Positions 32,544-41,023 of a DNA stretch of 64,000 nucleotides are shown here, piece after piece. The position numbers and the translations under genes were made by a program. Each line of letters begins with the position of its first letter. Position 1 is the first letter of the stretch. The notes under the pieces are model-generated. The model was not told the DNA's origin, searched no databases, and saw only the letters and a program-made list of their open reading frames with translations. This DNA comes from JAJZAM01 sp027391075 (lineage in GTDB: Bacteria; Actinomycetota; Acidimicrobiia; Acidimicrobiales; Palsa-688): the NCBI GenBank assembly GCA_027391075.1, contig DAHYHI010000039.1, forward strand, positions 1 through 64,000, in the 5' to 3' direction.

Positions 32544-33533
32544 TCACGGCTGGTTCCCCTGCCAGCGCCACACAGCGGACGCCCAGGTCATACCAGCGCC
32601 GAAGCCGGCCAGGAGCAGGTGGTCGCCTTCGGACACTCGTCCGGCTCGGATGGCGTCGACCAGGGCGAGAGGGATGGAAGCCGAGCTTGTGTTTCCGGTG
32701 GAACCGATGACCGACGCGACTCTCTCCTCGGGTATTCCCAGCCTCGACGCTACGGCATCCATGATCCTGATGTTCGCCTGGTGGGGAACGAACAAAGCCA
32801 CGTCGTCCACGTCGAGCTTCGCCCGCTCCAAGGAGGCTTTCGCTGATGCCACGGTGGCTGTCACGGCCCTTCTAAAGACCTCCTTGCCACGCATCGCCAT
32901 TCCGGACCCGTGGTGGGCGTAGAGAAGGTCGACTAACGTACCGTCGACACCTAGATCCCATCCGAGGAGGGAACTGTCACCGGGGGTGGCTCCGATCACG
33001 ACGGCGCCGGCTCCGTCGCCGAAGAGGAAAGCGTTCGTCCGGTCCGACCAGTTAGTTGCCCGCGAGAGGGTTTCAGCTCCGATCAGCACTATCCGGCGGG
33101 CTCCGGCTGCGATCAGGCCGCTGGCCGTAACGATCCCGTAGGTGAAACCGGCGCAAGCGGCGTTGACGTCCATGGCCCCGCCGGTTACGCCCAGCTCGGC
33201 GGCGACGGAGGCAGAGCTTGCCGGGATGAGCTGATCGGCTGTCGTCGTGCACAAGACGACCATGTCGACGTCGCCACCTTCGAGGCCGGCAACTTGCAGC
33301 GCTTCGCGTGCCGCGCGTGCTGCGAGCGTTCCGGTCGTCCCCAGGCCACTCATAGGAGGGTGGGGATCAGCGGGTGGGTCGACGAAAGGTCCCGTGGCCA
33401 CGTGGCGCGTGTGGATTCCGCTTCGCTCGACGATCCATTCGTCGCTGGTGTCGAACAGGGTGGCGATCTCGTCGTTGGTGACGGTACGCTCCGGAAGAGC
33501 AGACCCCCAGCCGGTGATCGTTACGCCGGTCAC
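32544..33533 (-). CDS. fabH: Beta-ketoacyl-ACP synthase III
   Basis: Starts fatty acid synthesis by condensing an acyl-CoA with malonyl-ACP. The triad is the Cys of VNAACAGFTYGI, the His of VPHQANIRIMD and the Asn of STGNTSSASIPLAL. 329 residues. GTG at 33533 overlaps the fabD stop. Whether it prefers acetyl-CoA or branched starters cannot be judged from sequence by eye. Confidence 0.95.
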   Translation of the reverse strand: MTGVTITGWGSALPERTVTNDEIATLFDTSDEWIVERSGIHTRHVATGPFVDPPADPHPPMSGLGTTGTLAARAAREALQVAGLEGGDVDMVVLCTTTADQLIPASSASVAAELGVTGGAMDVNAACAGFTYGIVTASGLIAAGARRIVLIGAETLSRATNWSDRTNAFLFGDGAGAVVIGATPGDSSLLGWDLGVDGTLVDLLYAHHGSGMAMRGKEVFRRAVTATVASAKASLERAKLDVDDVALFVPHQANIRIMDAVASRLGIPEERVASVIGSTGNTSSASIPLALVDAIRAGRVSEGDHLLLAGFGAGMTWASAVWRWQGNQP

Positions 33534-34732
33534 GAGTTGTGCAACCAGGCTATCGGCTGTCCCGCTTGAACCCGCTCGCCTGGCTGGGCAATGTACCCCC
33601 TGAAGACACCGGAGAAGCCTGAGCGGATCTCAATTGTTGACACGGTCCCGACCAGACCGCCGACTTCGATCCGCTCGTCAACCTCGAATGGTCTTGGCGG
33701 CGGATCGAAAATTCCCGCACACGGGCTGATTAGAACCCGCTCTGAGACGTATAGGAGCTCCCCGTGGTGAACCGAAGCATAGGTGTGTAGGACGCTGTCG
33801 CCGGCCATCGTGTCGACCAGTCGGTCCAGGTCGTTGGGTACAGATACGGATACCGTGACAGCGCTCGGCAGGGTCTGCCTGACTGTGGCGCACAGGGAGT
33901 CCCCCGGGCCGAGCTCTACGAAGAACTTCTCCTCCTCAAGGTCCGGGTCCAGGGCGCCGGCGAGGCGTAGGACGCTTTGATGCCATCTGACCGGGCTGCA
34001 CAGCTGTGCTGACAGCATCAGCCTCCATTCGTCGCCGCCGACGTGGAACCTGCTGTCGACGTTGGCGACCAGGGGGGTGTCGGGGTCGTGGAAGATCGTG
34101 GTGTCGAGCATCTTGCGGAGCCGTTCGCGCGCTGGCGCCATGAGCGGGGTGTGGAAGGCGCCGCTGACCCTGACGGGATAGGAGCGCTTCGCTCCGAGTC
34201 GATCGGCCCAAGCCACCGCCGCTTCGATAGCGGCGGGATCGCCGGCTATGACGGACTCGTCTGAGGTGTTGATGTTCGCCAGCCAGACGTCGCCCTCCGC
34301 CAGGCGGCAGGCCACGTCGGCGGTGTCTGCGTCGCATCCCTCAAGGACTGTCATCGCTCCGGGCCGAGCCTCGGCGGCTGACTGCATGGCTTCTCCTCGC
34401 TCGGCGACCAGCTGGACTGAAGCGTCGAACCCCAAGGCCCCGCTGGCTGCCAGGGCGCTGTACTCGCCGACCGAGTGGCCAGCAAGGCGAGTCGGTTCCA
34501 CACCGATGCGCTCGACCGCGTCGAGAACCATCAGGCTGAAAGTGAAAGTGGCGAGCTGTGCGTTGTGGGTTTGGGTCAGTTCATCTGCGGTGGCCTCGTT
34601 TAGAAGCCATCCGATGTCGCGACCTGCAGCGCGGGACGCGTCCTCCACAACTTCCCAGGAGGGGTGGTCGACCCATGGTCGGCCCATGCCCGGCCGCTGC
34701 GATCCTTGACCTGGAAAAATGAAAGCGGGCAC
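33530..34732 (-). CDS. fabD: Malonyl-CoA:ACP transacylase with a C-terminal biotin carrier-like domain
   Basis: Residues 1 to about 310 are a FabD domain that moves malonyl groups from CoA to ACP: GQGSQ at 8-12, the nucleophile S87 in GHSVGEYSAL, and H194 in SGAFHTPLM. Residues 321-400 form an added domain: LISPCAGIFDPPP, DERIEVGGLVGTV and GERVQAGQPIAWL match the order of a biotin carrier (BCCP/AccB) domain. At the place of the usual EAMKM the sequence is STIEI, so the modified lysine is replaced by E368 and biotin cannot be attached in the normal way. The frame is continuous, so it is a fusion, not an overlap. GTG start; first gene of the fab operon. Confidence 0.92.
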   Translation of the reverse strand: MPAFIFPGQGSQRPGMGRPWVDHPSWEVVEDASRAAGRDIGWLLNEATADELTQTHNAQLATFTFSLMVLDAVERIGVEPTRLAGHSVGEYSALAASGALGFDASVQLVAERGEAMQSAAEARPGAMTVLEGCDADTADVACRLAEGDVWLANINTSDESVIAGDPAAIEAAVAWADRLGAKRSYPVRVSGAFHTPLMAPARERLRKMLDTTIFHDPDTPLVANVDSRFHVGGDEWRLMLSAQLCSPVRWHQSVLRLAGALDPDLEEEKFFVELGPGDSLCATVRQTLPSAVTVSVSVPNDLDRLVDTMAGDSVLHTYASVHHGELLYVSERVLISPCAGIFDPPPRPFEVDERIEVGGLVGTVSTIEIRSGFSGVFRGYIAQPGERVQAGQPIAWLHNS

Positions 34733-34798
34733 CTTGTCGGACTGTCTCCTCGAGTTTCGGGCGTGAGCTGCTCAGGGCGTTCTTTGCAAACCTGGTCG

Positions 34799-34804
34799 AC
34801 TTTA
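34799..34804 (-). promoter_or_regulatory. Possible -10 box for the fab operon
   Basis: TAAAGT on the minus strand, about 66 nt before the fabD start. The same nine bases TAAAGTCGA occur upstream of rpsA (46479). No clear -35. Confidence 0.25.
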
Positions 34805-34891
34805 CGACCTGCGGGCGGCGCGGAAGGTAACGGTCCTCGAAAGGCCGTCAGGCTGACCTGGTAGAGGTGCTGTGCGGAGCGAGTTTTGTTC

Positions 34892-34897
34892 TAGGCT
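34892..34897 (+). promoter_or_regulatory. Possible -10 box for tRNA-Leu
   Basis: TAGGCT, 16 nt before the first base of the tRNA. Confidence 0.3.
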
Positions 34898-34913
34898 GCA
34901 CTATTGAAATCCA

Positions 34914-34997
34914 GCCCGGATGGCGGAACAGGTAGACGCGAAGGTCTCAAACACCTTTGACCGAGAGGTCGTGCGGGTTCGATTCCCGCTCCGGGCA
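34914..34997 (+). tRNA. tRNA-Leu (anticodon CAA)
   Basis: A class II tRNA of 84 nt. Acceptor arms GCCCGGA (34914-34920) and TCCGGGC (34990-34996) pair fully, followed by the discriminator A. The anticodon stem AAGGT/ACCTT encloses the loop CTCAAAC, giving anticodon CAA for UUG codons. A long variable arm (GACC-GAGA-GGTC) fits leucine. The T arm is GCGGG-TTCGATT-CCCGC. The next bases are CCG, so the CCA end is not encoded. Confidence 0.95.
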
Positions 34998-35133
34998 CCG
35001 CAGGTGCGATGATCGCAGTTCCGAATGAGAAGCAGGTTCTGAGCCACGGTGGGTTGGCGCCGCCAGGTTGGCCTGTTGGAGAACTGCTGGTGAACTCTGG
35101 GTGAACGTCGTTTCCGGCCGGAGTCAGCTGACC

Positions 35134-35139
35134 TAAGGT
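35134..35139 (+). promoter_or_regulatory. Candidate -10 box for the PRC-MgtE_N-CBS gene
   Basis: TAAGGT, 6 nt before GTG at 35146. A 10-bp palindrome GTCAGCTGAC (35123-35132) directly precedes it. Confidence 0.5.
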
Positions 35140-35145
35140 GGGGGA

Positions 35146-36435
35146 GTGCACCTGTCAGCGTTGTTGGGCCGTCAGCTGCTGTCACCCTCCAAGGAGCCTG
35201 TGGGCAAGATCGACGACGTCGTCGTAAGGCTGCGCGGTGGCGACTACCCGCTGATGAAAGGGTTGGTGGTCAAAGTGGGTGGCCGTCGGGTTTTCGTCCC
35301 CGTCGGCCGGATTTCGGAGATGACTGAGGAGTCAGTCGTGCTCGCCGAGACCAAGGTCGACCTGCGCAGCTTCGAGCGTCGCGACGGCGAGGTTCTGCTC
35401 CGTGGCGACATTCTCGGTCACCGATTGATCGATGTGACCGACGCCGATCTCGTGCGTGCGTGGGACGTCGAGATGCGCGCCAGCGGGGAGGGGTGGGTTG
35501 TGTCGTGCCTTGACACCCGCCGTCCCGCCCGGCTGTTCGGGATGATCCGGCGAAGCAGTGGCGAGGCTTGTAGGGATTGGAAAGATTTTGAGCCTCTGAT
35601 CGGCCATAGTCAGAGCTTGCGCGTGCGGTCCGGTTTCGGTCGCCTGGGTCGTCTGAAACCTGCGCAGATCGCTGACCTTCTGGAGGAGGCGTCACGAAAC
35701 GAGGGGGAGGAGATCCTCGATGTGGTGCACGCCGACCCCGAGCTTGAGGCCGACGTCTTCGAGGAGCTTGACCCTGACACCGCCAACCGTCTTTTTGGTG
35801 ACAGGACCGACGCAGAGGTAGCGGACGTTATCGCCCATATGCGTGCCGACGACGCCGCCGACGCTATCGGGGAGCTACCACAAGCCCGCCGTCAGAAGGT
35901 CCTCGATCTGCTGCCTGTTGGTACGCGGACGAAGGTGCTGACACTGTTAGGTTTCAACGCGAAAAGCGCCGGGGGGATCATGGGAGTCGACTTTCTGTCC
36001 GCGCCCGCTGACGCGACCGTTGCCGAAGCGCTGCGGCGGATACGCCTCGCCGACAACATCCAGCCCGAGGCGCTCATCACCATGCACGCGGTGGACGTCG
36101 ACGGCCGCCTGATCGGCACGGTGACTGTCATCGGTCTGTTGCACGCCGATCCGGACGCGCACCTAGCCGACGTGGTCGAATCGGACCCGGTCAGGGTCGC
36201 TCCAGGTGCTGACGTCGTCGACGTGGCCTTGCTGATGGCGGACTACAACCTCATGACCGTGCCAGTCGTCGACGGCGACTCCCGGCCCCTCGGAGTGGTG
36301 ACCGTCGACGACGTACTCGAAGCGACGATCCCCGACGAGTGGCGCCGGCGCGAGCCCCCTGCCCGACCTGACTGGGATCCGACCGCTCCGACCGCTTCCC
36401 CGGACTCGGCGACGACCACTCAGCTCGGGGGCTGA
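35146..36435 (+). CDS. PRC-barrel / MgtE N-domain / CBS protein
   Basis: A 429-residue soluble protein without membrane segments. The N-terminal part (GRQLLSPSKEPVGKIDDVVVRL, then KVGGRRVFVPVGRI) looks like a PRC barrel. Residues about 170-290 match the MgtE intracellular N domain: LKPAQIADLLEEAS, FEELDPDTANRLF, MRADDAADAIGELPQARRQKVLDLL. Two CBS motifs follow (DATVAEALRRIRL ... AVDVDGRLIGTV and YNLMTVPVVDGDSRPLGVVTVDDVLE). In MgtE channels the N and CBS domains sense intracellular Mg2+. Here the channel domain is absent, and the next gene, 4 nt downstream, is an NRAMP-related transporter that this protein may control. Confidence 0.85.
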   Translation: MHLSALLGRQLLSPSKEPVGKIDDVVVRLRGGDYPLMKGLVVKVGGRRVFVPVGRISEMTEESVVLAETKVDLRSFERRDGEVLLRGDILGHRLIDVTDADLVRAWDVEMRASGEGWVVSCLDTRRPARLFGMIRRSSGEACRDWKDFEPLIGHSQSLRVRSGFGRLGRLKPAQIADLLEEASRNEGEEILDVVHADPELEADVFEELDPDTANRLFGDRTDAEVADVIAHMRADDAADAIGELPQARRQKVLDLLPVGTRTKVLTLLGFNAKSAGGIMGVDFLSAPADATVAEALRRIRLADNIQPEALITMHAVDVDGRLIGTVTVIGLLHADPDAHLADVVESDPVRVAPGADVVDVALLMADYNLMTVPVVDGDSRPLGVVTVDDVLEATIPDEWRRREPPARPDWDPTAPTASPDSATTTQLGG

Positions 36436-36439
36436 AGCA

Positions 36440-38140
36440 GTGGAAGATATGCCCGCCGCCCACGGCCCTGAGGGTACCGGAGCGGCTACTCACTCACGCC
36501 CCGATCCGGCCGGCCGTCACCTGCAGGCTCCCCAATCGGCTGTGCTCGACGAAGCCCACCTCGGCGACATCGAGGGAGCCTTCGGGCGGGTGTCTGTCGG
36601 CGACGTCGGTGAGCGGCGCAGCTGGGGTCGTAGGCTGCTCACCTTCGCAGCGATCATGGGTCCCGGCTTAATCGTCATGGTCGGGGACAATGACGCCGGT
36701 GGCGTGTCGACGTATGCTCAGGCCGGGCAGAACTACCACACCAGTCTTCTTTGGACACTGATCCTTCTCATTCCCGTCCTGATAGTCAACCAGGAGATGG
36801 TCGTTAGGCTGGGAGCTGTCACCGGGGTAGGACACGCGAGGCTTATCAACGAGCGGTTCGGTAAGGGCTGGGGCTGGTTCAGCGTCGGGGACCTATTTCT
36901 GCTCAACTTCTTGACGATTGTCACTGAGTTCATAGGCATCTCCCTGGCTGCCTCCTACGCCGGTATTTCGGACTATGTCGCCGTCCCGGTGGCCGCAGCA
37001 GCGCTAGTAGCGATAATGGCGTCGGGAAGCTTCCGCAAGTGGGAGCGGGCGATGTTCATCTTCATAGCGATCAGCGCCGTGCAGGTGCCCCTGCTCTTCT
37101 TGTCGCACCCCAAGTGGGGAACCATCGGGAGGAACTTCGTCGTTCCGGGCATCTACGGGGGCACTACGTCGGCTTCGGTGCTGCTCATCATCGCCATCGT
37201 CGGGACGACCGTAGCGCCCTGGCAGCTGTTCTTCCAGCAGTCCAACATCGTCGACAAGCGGATAACCCCACGCTTCATAAGCTACGAGAGAGCTGACACG
37301 GTTATGGGGTCGATCGTCGTCGTCGTGGGGGCGGCTTGCATCATGGTCGCCGGCGACTACGCAGCGAGGAATACCAAGGCGTTCGGGAACTTCACCAACG
37401 CCGCGGGGGTGGCACACCTTCTCGCCAACCACAGTCAGGTCCTCGGTGACCTTTTCGCGATCCTGCTCTTCGATGCGAGCATCGTCGGCGCTGCGGCCGT
37501 GACGCTGTCGACGAGTTACGCGTTTGGCGACGTGTTCGGCATCCGCCACTCCCTGCACCGAAACTTCGCTGACGCAAAGCAGTTCTACCTCAGCTATACG
37601 GCGATGGTCGCTCTGGCGGCGGGCATCGTGTTGATCCCAGGGGCACCCCTGGGGCTTATAACTACCAGTGTCCAAGCCCTGGCGGGGCTGCTCCTGCCCT
37701 CGGCTTCGGTCTTCTTGCTGCTGTTGTGCAACGACCGCGAAGTGCTGGGGCCCTGGGTTAACGCAGCATGGCTCAACGCTCTAGCGTCGGTCATAATCGC
37801 CGTCCTGCTCGTGCTGTCGGGAACCCTGATGGCCACCACCCTCTTCCCAAGTATCGACGTCACAGCGGTCTTCGTCTACCTGGCTATCGCTTTGGCAGTG
37901 GTCGGCGCCGGTATAGCCGTCGCCTTACGTGTCGCAAGCCGCCGCCAAAGCGGCGCCACGGTCGGGACGCCTCAGATCACCCTGGCAGAGAAGCTCTCGT
38001 GGCGGATGCCGCCGTTGGCGCTCCTCAAGCCGGTCCGCTGGTCACCTGGGCTAAGGGTGGGGATTCTCTCTTTGCGCGGCTACCTCGTTTTGAGCGCCGT
38101 GCTCCTACTCGTCAAGGCGATACAGCTCGGCGGCGGCTGA
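36440..38140 (+). CDS. NRAMP-family divalent metal transporter, Mg-type binding site
   Basis: A 566-residue integral membrane protein of the SLC11/NRAMP family with about 60 N-terminal hydrophilic residues and about eleven hydrophobic segments. The helix 1 motif, normally DPGN, is D85-A-G-G88 (within GDNDAGGVSTYAQAG); the helix 6 motif, normally MPH, is A259-P-W261. Loss of the Asn and Met ligands is what I recall for the Mg2+-transporting NRMT branch, as opposed to Mn/Fe transporters. With the MgtE-like partner upstream, Mg2+ import is the best inference. GTG at 36440 is used; ATG at 36449 is possible. Confidence 0.85.
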   Translation: MEDMPAAHGPEGTGAATHSRPDPAGRHLQAPQSAVLDEAHLGDIEGAFGRVSVGDVGERRSWGRRLLTFAAIMGPGLIVMVGDNDAGGVSTYAQAGQNYHTSLLWTLILLIPVLIVNQEMVVRLGAVTGVGHARLINERFGKGWGWFSVGDLFLLNFLTIVTEFIGISLAASYAGISDYVAVPVAAAALVAIMASGSFRKWERAMFIFIAISAVQVPLLFLSHPKWGTIGRNFVVPGIYGGTTSASVLLIIAIVGTTVAPWQLFFQQSNIVDKRITPRFISYERADTVMGSIVVVVGAACIMVAGDYAARNTKAFGNFTNAAGVAHLLANHSQVLGDLFAILLFDASIVGAAAVTLSTSYAFGDVFGIRHSLHRNFADAKQFYLSYTAMVALAAGIVLIPGAPLGLITTSVQALAGLLLPSASVFLLLLCNDREVLGPWVNAAWLNALASVIIAVLLVLSGTLMATTLFPSIDVTAVFVYLAIALAVVGAGIAVALRVASRRQSGATVGTPQITLAEKLSWRMPPLALLKPVRWSPGLRVGILSLRGYLVLSAVLLLVKAIQLGGG

Positions 38141-38163
38141 GGCTGCGCTTGGAAGCTCGCGGC

Positions 38164-39879
38164 TCAGGTGATCTCGACGTAGTCCTGCGAAGGGGCTGGG
38201 CGGTCTTGGTCCGAAAGGCGCCTGCCGGCGTCTTGTGCCGCCGAAGGCGACTCCGAGGCTTGCGGCTCCCAGGAGGGGTGGTCCATCTTGGCCGGTTCGG
38301 ACCCACGGGGGATCGTCCCGGGGTCGGCCTCATCTTCGGGAACGGTAGGAAGCTCTATATGCACGTGTGTCCCGCCCTGCGCCGGTACCGACACCGACAC
38401 GGTCCCCCCGTGGTCGGCTACCACTTGGGCGACGATCGCCAGGCCAAGCCCAGAACCGGGCATGCTGCGAGCCGTGGCGGCTCTGTAGAAGCGGTCGAAT
38501 ACGTGAGGGATGTCGTCGTTTGCGATGCCCGGCCCGTAGTCGTGGATGTCAAGCGCCCAGACGCTGCCGCGCTGCAGCCACACTTCGACGGTTCCTTCTG
38601 GAGGACTCCACTTGGCAGCGTTGTCCAAGACGTTCAGGACGGCACGCTCAAGAAGAGCCGGTTGGGCTCTAACCGACCCGGGCGTGACGTGAAGGTCGAA
38701 GTGCAACCCCGGGGCTCTCCTCTGGGCTCTTTCGACGGCGTGCTCTACTATCGCGTCGAGACGCACCTCGATCGGCTCCGCTTGGCGTTCCTCGTGGCGG
38801 GCCAAGTCCACGAGGTCTCCGACCAGGTTCGTCAACTCCTGCATCTGTGCTTGAACGTCCGCTGTGAGCTCGGCTCTGTCGGGACCGGACAGGTCGGGAG
38901 CGCGCAGGAGCACTTCGATGTTGGTCCTCAAGCTCGTGAGCGGAGTCCTCAACTCGTGACCAGCATCGGAGATCAGCTGGGCTTGCTGCTGGCGCGAAGC
39001 GGCGAGCGCCGCAAGCATCGAGTTGAACGCCGTCGCCAGGCGCCCCAACTCGTCATGGCTCGTAACGGGTATGGTCGCCTGAAGGTCCTGGGTTCCTGCA
39101 ACGTGCTCCGCTGCCTTGGTCAGGCGGGCTACGGGCCGTAACGCGCCCAAACCGACTAGGTATCCGATGCCGAGCGAAAGTGCTACACCGCAAACCGTTA
39201 CCAGCCATAGGATCACCCTCAGCGTGGAAAGAGTGTGGTAAATCGAGGCCAACGGAAGCGTGACTTGCACGGCTATGTGCAATCCAGGAAAGAACGGGTC
39301 CTGGGCTGCGGCAGTTATCACACGGTAAGGGGCTCCCCTGTAGTTGACGGTGTCAATCAGGTAGCCACTACCAGCGCCAGCCACCGCCGTCTGGGATTTC
39401 GTCGGGGCCAGCGGAGTAGCTAGTGGACTCGTCGCCACCTGGCTGTTGTAGAGAACCTGGCCCGTGGATGTTATGTACTGGACGAAGCCGCCATTCGTGC
39501 GACTCAAGACGTCAAGGACCTTCTGGCTGTTTACTCCATCCTGGGAGAAAGTCAGGATCGACAGGTCGCCTTGAAGGGACCTGTCAGCCTGGGAGAACAG
39601 TTGGTGCTTAACAGTGTAGTAAGAGCCGAGCGCCGCCAGAGCAAGCGTCAAGCCCACTGCCAGGGCAACCGCAGAGCCCAGGCGAGTTCGGAAGCTGAGA
39701 GCGCGAATAGCGGATTTGACGCCGCCAGATGTCCGTTTGGACGCTGCCCGGTCCGGCTCGGAGGAAGCATTGCCGGGCGGGTCGGCGTCGTCAGCACCTG
39801 GATCCGCTGGGAAAGATGAGGGCTCCGGAGCCGAAGAGTCCATCAGATCCTGGTAGGGGTTGGAGCCGCCGCCGGTCAT
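38164..39879 (-). CDS. Sensor histidine kinase (MprB-like)
   Basis: A 571-residue membrane sensor. After about 60 disordered residues comes a first membrane segment (LGSAVALAVGLTLALAALGSYY), an extracytoplasmic domain of about 140 residues, a second segment (VILWLVTVCGVALSLGIGYLVG) and a HAMP domain. The H box is LISDAGHELRTPLTSLR, the N box VLNVLDNAAKWSP, and the G boxes IHDYGPGI and GSGLGLAIV. The Pro/Ser-rich C-terminal tail is about 60 residues. ATG at 39879 overlaps the regulator stop (ATGA). Signal unknown; the MprAB likeness suggests envelope stress. Confidence 0.9.
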   Translation of the reverse strand: MTGGGSNPYQDLMDSSAPEPSSFPADPGADDADPPGNASSEPDRAASKRTSGGVKSAIRALSFRTRLGSAVALAVGLTLALAALGSYYTVKHQLFSQADRSLQGDLSILTFSQDGVNSQKVLDVLSRTNGGFVQYITSTGQVLYNSQVATSPLATPLAPTKSQTAVAGAGSGYLIDTVNYRGAPYRVITAAAQDPFFPGLHIAVQVTLPLASIYHTLSTLRVILWLVTVCGVALSLGIGYLVGLGALRPVARLTKAAEHVAGTQDLQATIPVTSHDELGRLATAFNSMLAALAASRQQQAQLISDAGHELRTPLTSLRTNIEVLLRAPDLSGPDRAELTADVQAQMQELTNLVGDLVDLARHEERQAEPIEVRLDAIVEHAVERAQRRAPGLHFDLHVTPGSVRAQPALLERAVLNVLDNAAKWSPPEGTVEVWLQRGSVWALDIHDYGPGIANDDIPHVFDRFYRAATARSMPGSGLGLAIVAQVVADHGGTVSVSVPAQGGTHVHIELPTVPEDEADPGTIPRGSEPAKMDHPSWEPQASESPSAAQDAGRRLSDQDRPAPSQDYVEIT

Positions 39880-40556
39880 GCTTGGGTTGGCTCCCGTAGC
39901 ACGTATCCGACCCCTCTCACCGTGTGGATGAGTCGAGGTTCGCCTTCGGCTTCTGTCTTGCGGCGGAGGTATCCTATGTAGACCTCGAGAGAGTTCGAAT
40001 TGGCGCCGAAGTCGTAACCCCACACTCGATCGAAGATCAACTCCCGTGTGAGGACCTGCCTGGCGTTGCGGAGCAAAAGCTCCAGGAGTAGGAACTCGGT
40101 CCGCGTCAGTTCGATGAGCCTGTCGCCGCGCCTTACTTCCCGGGTGCCGACGTCGAGCGACAGGTCGGCGAACTGGAGCAGGTCTTCTTCGGCGGGCGCG
40201 CTTCGGCGTAGCAAAGCTCTAATCCGCGCCAGTAGCTCCTCCAAGGCGAAGGGCTTAACGAGGTAGTCGTCCGCTCCGGCGTCGAGGCCTGCAACTCGGT
40301 CGTTCACAGCAGCCCGAGCGGTGAGCATCAGCACCGGCGTTGTGTCTCCGGCGGCTCGGATCCTCCTACAAACCTCCAAACCGTCCATGCGAGGCATGGC
40401 CACGTCGAGGATTATCGCGTCGGCTGGCCGCTCGGCGTGGGACGCGAGCGCGCCGGAACCGTCGGCGGCCAGCTCGGTCTTGTAGCCCTCGAAGCGTAAG
40501 GCGCGGTCAAGCGCCTGTCGGACAGCAGGTTCGTCGTCGACTACCAGGACATGCAC
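39876..40556 (-). CDS. OmpR-family response regulator (MprA-like)
   Basis: A 226-residue two-domain regulator. The receiver has VVDDEPAVRQALD, the phosphorylated Asp in IILDVAMPRMDGLE, and the conserved Lys of YLVKPFALEELLARI. The winged-helix output domain contains LTRTEFLLLELLLRNARQVLTRELIFDRVWGY and HTVRGVGYVLR. The start is GTG at 40556. The first three bases of the frame belong to a 15-bp inverted repeat. Confidence 0.93.
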   Translation of the reverse strand: MHVLVVDDEPAVRQALDRALRFEGYKTELAADGSGALASHAERPADAIILDVAMPRMDGLEVCRRIRAAGDTTPVLMLTARAAVNDRVAGLDAGADDYLVKPFALEELLARIRALLRRSAPAEEDLLQFADLSLDVGTREVRRGDRLIELTRTEFLLLELLLRNARQVLTRELIFDRVWGYDFGANSNSLEVYIGYLRRKTEAEGEPRLIHTVRGVGYVLREPTQA

Positions 40557-40568
40557 ACTACTAGTGTG
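40554..40568. promoter_or_regulatory. 15-bp inverted repeat at the response regulator start
   Basis: CACACTA, one central base, TAGTGTG. It includes the GTG start codon of the regulator (minus strand), so a bound protein would block initiation; autoregulation is possible. Confidence 0.35.
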
Positions 40569-40666
40569 GCTTATTCAGCTGAGAACTGCATTAAGGTTTC
40601 GCAAGGCGAGGAGACCTGGAAGCCAGGCGGACTCGGGTGCCAGACGAGCGCGAAGTCCGCTTGGGG

Positions 40667-40672
40667 TACAGT
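40667..40672 (+). promoter_or_regulatory. Candidate -10 box for the coiled-coil gene and pdtaR
   Basis: TACAGT, 8 nt before ATG at 40681. Confidence 0.4.
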
Positions 40673-40680
40673 TATTCGGA

Positions 40681-40983
40681 ATGTCCAGGGTATCTATCGA
40701 GCGGAAGCTTTTCGACGTTGCTGCACGCCTGAAGCGCGCGCGGGAGGAGCTTGCTCTCATAGACGAGCAGTTGGCGGTGATGACAGAATCAGCCGACGAG
40801 GCTCGAATCCGGTCGATGGTTTCGGAGACTCCGCTCGCATACCGCGAGTTCGCCGAAGCGGAGCGCCACGCCAAGGCTATGGCGAGGACCAGATCGGCGG
40901 TAGCGGCTGAAGTCGCCGAACTGCAGACCGCCCAGGATGACCTGCTCGACCGTCTCGTCGGGCCGGAACAGTCAGCGTTTTGA
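40681..40983 (+). CDS. Small coiled-coil protein upstream of pdtaR
   Basis: A 100-residue protein, mostly charged helix (IERKLFDVAARLKRAREELALIDEQLAVM ... ERHAKAMARTRSAVAAEVAELQTAQDDLLDRLV). I do not recognise its function. ATG at 40681 is chosen over upstream starts because a TACAGT box lies 8 nt before it. It ends 40 bp before pdtaR and is probably cotranscribed with it. Confidence 0.65.
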   Translation: MSRVSIERKLFDVAARLKRAREELALIDEQLAVMTESADEARIRSMVSETPLAYREFAEAERHAKAMARTRSAVAAEVAELQTAQDDLLDRLVGPEQSAF

Positions 40984-41023
40984 CTCCGGACACACCTCCC
41001 TCACTTTTTCCCAAGGAGCTCAC

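Noticed and set aside
37768..39141. Frame of 457 codons across the transporter end and opposite the kinase
   Set aside because: It spans two unrelated genes and lies in non-coding frames of both.
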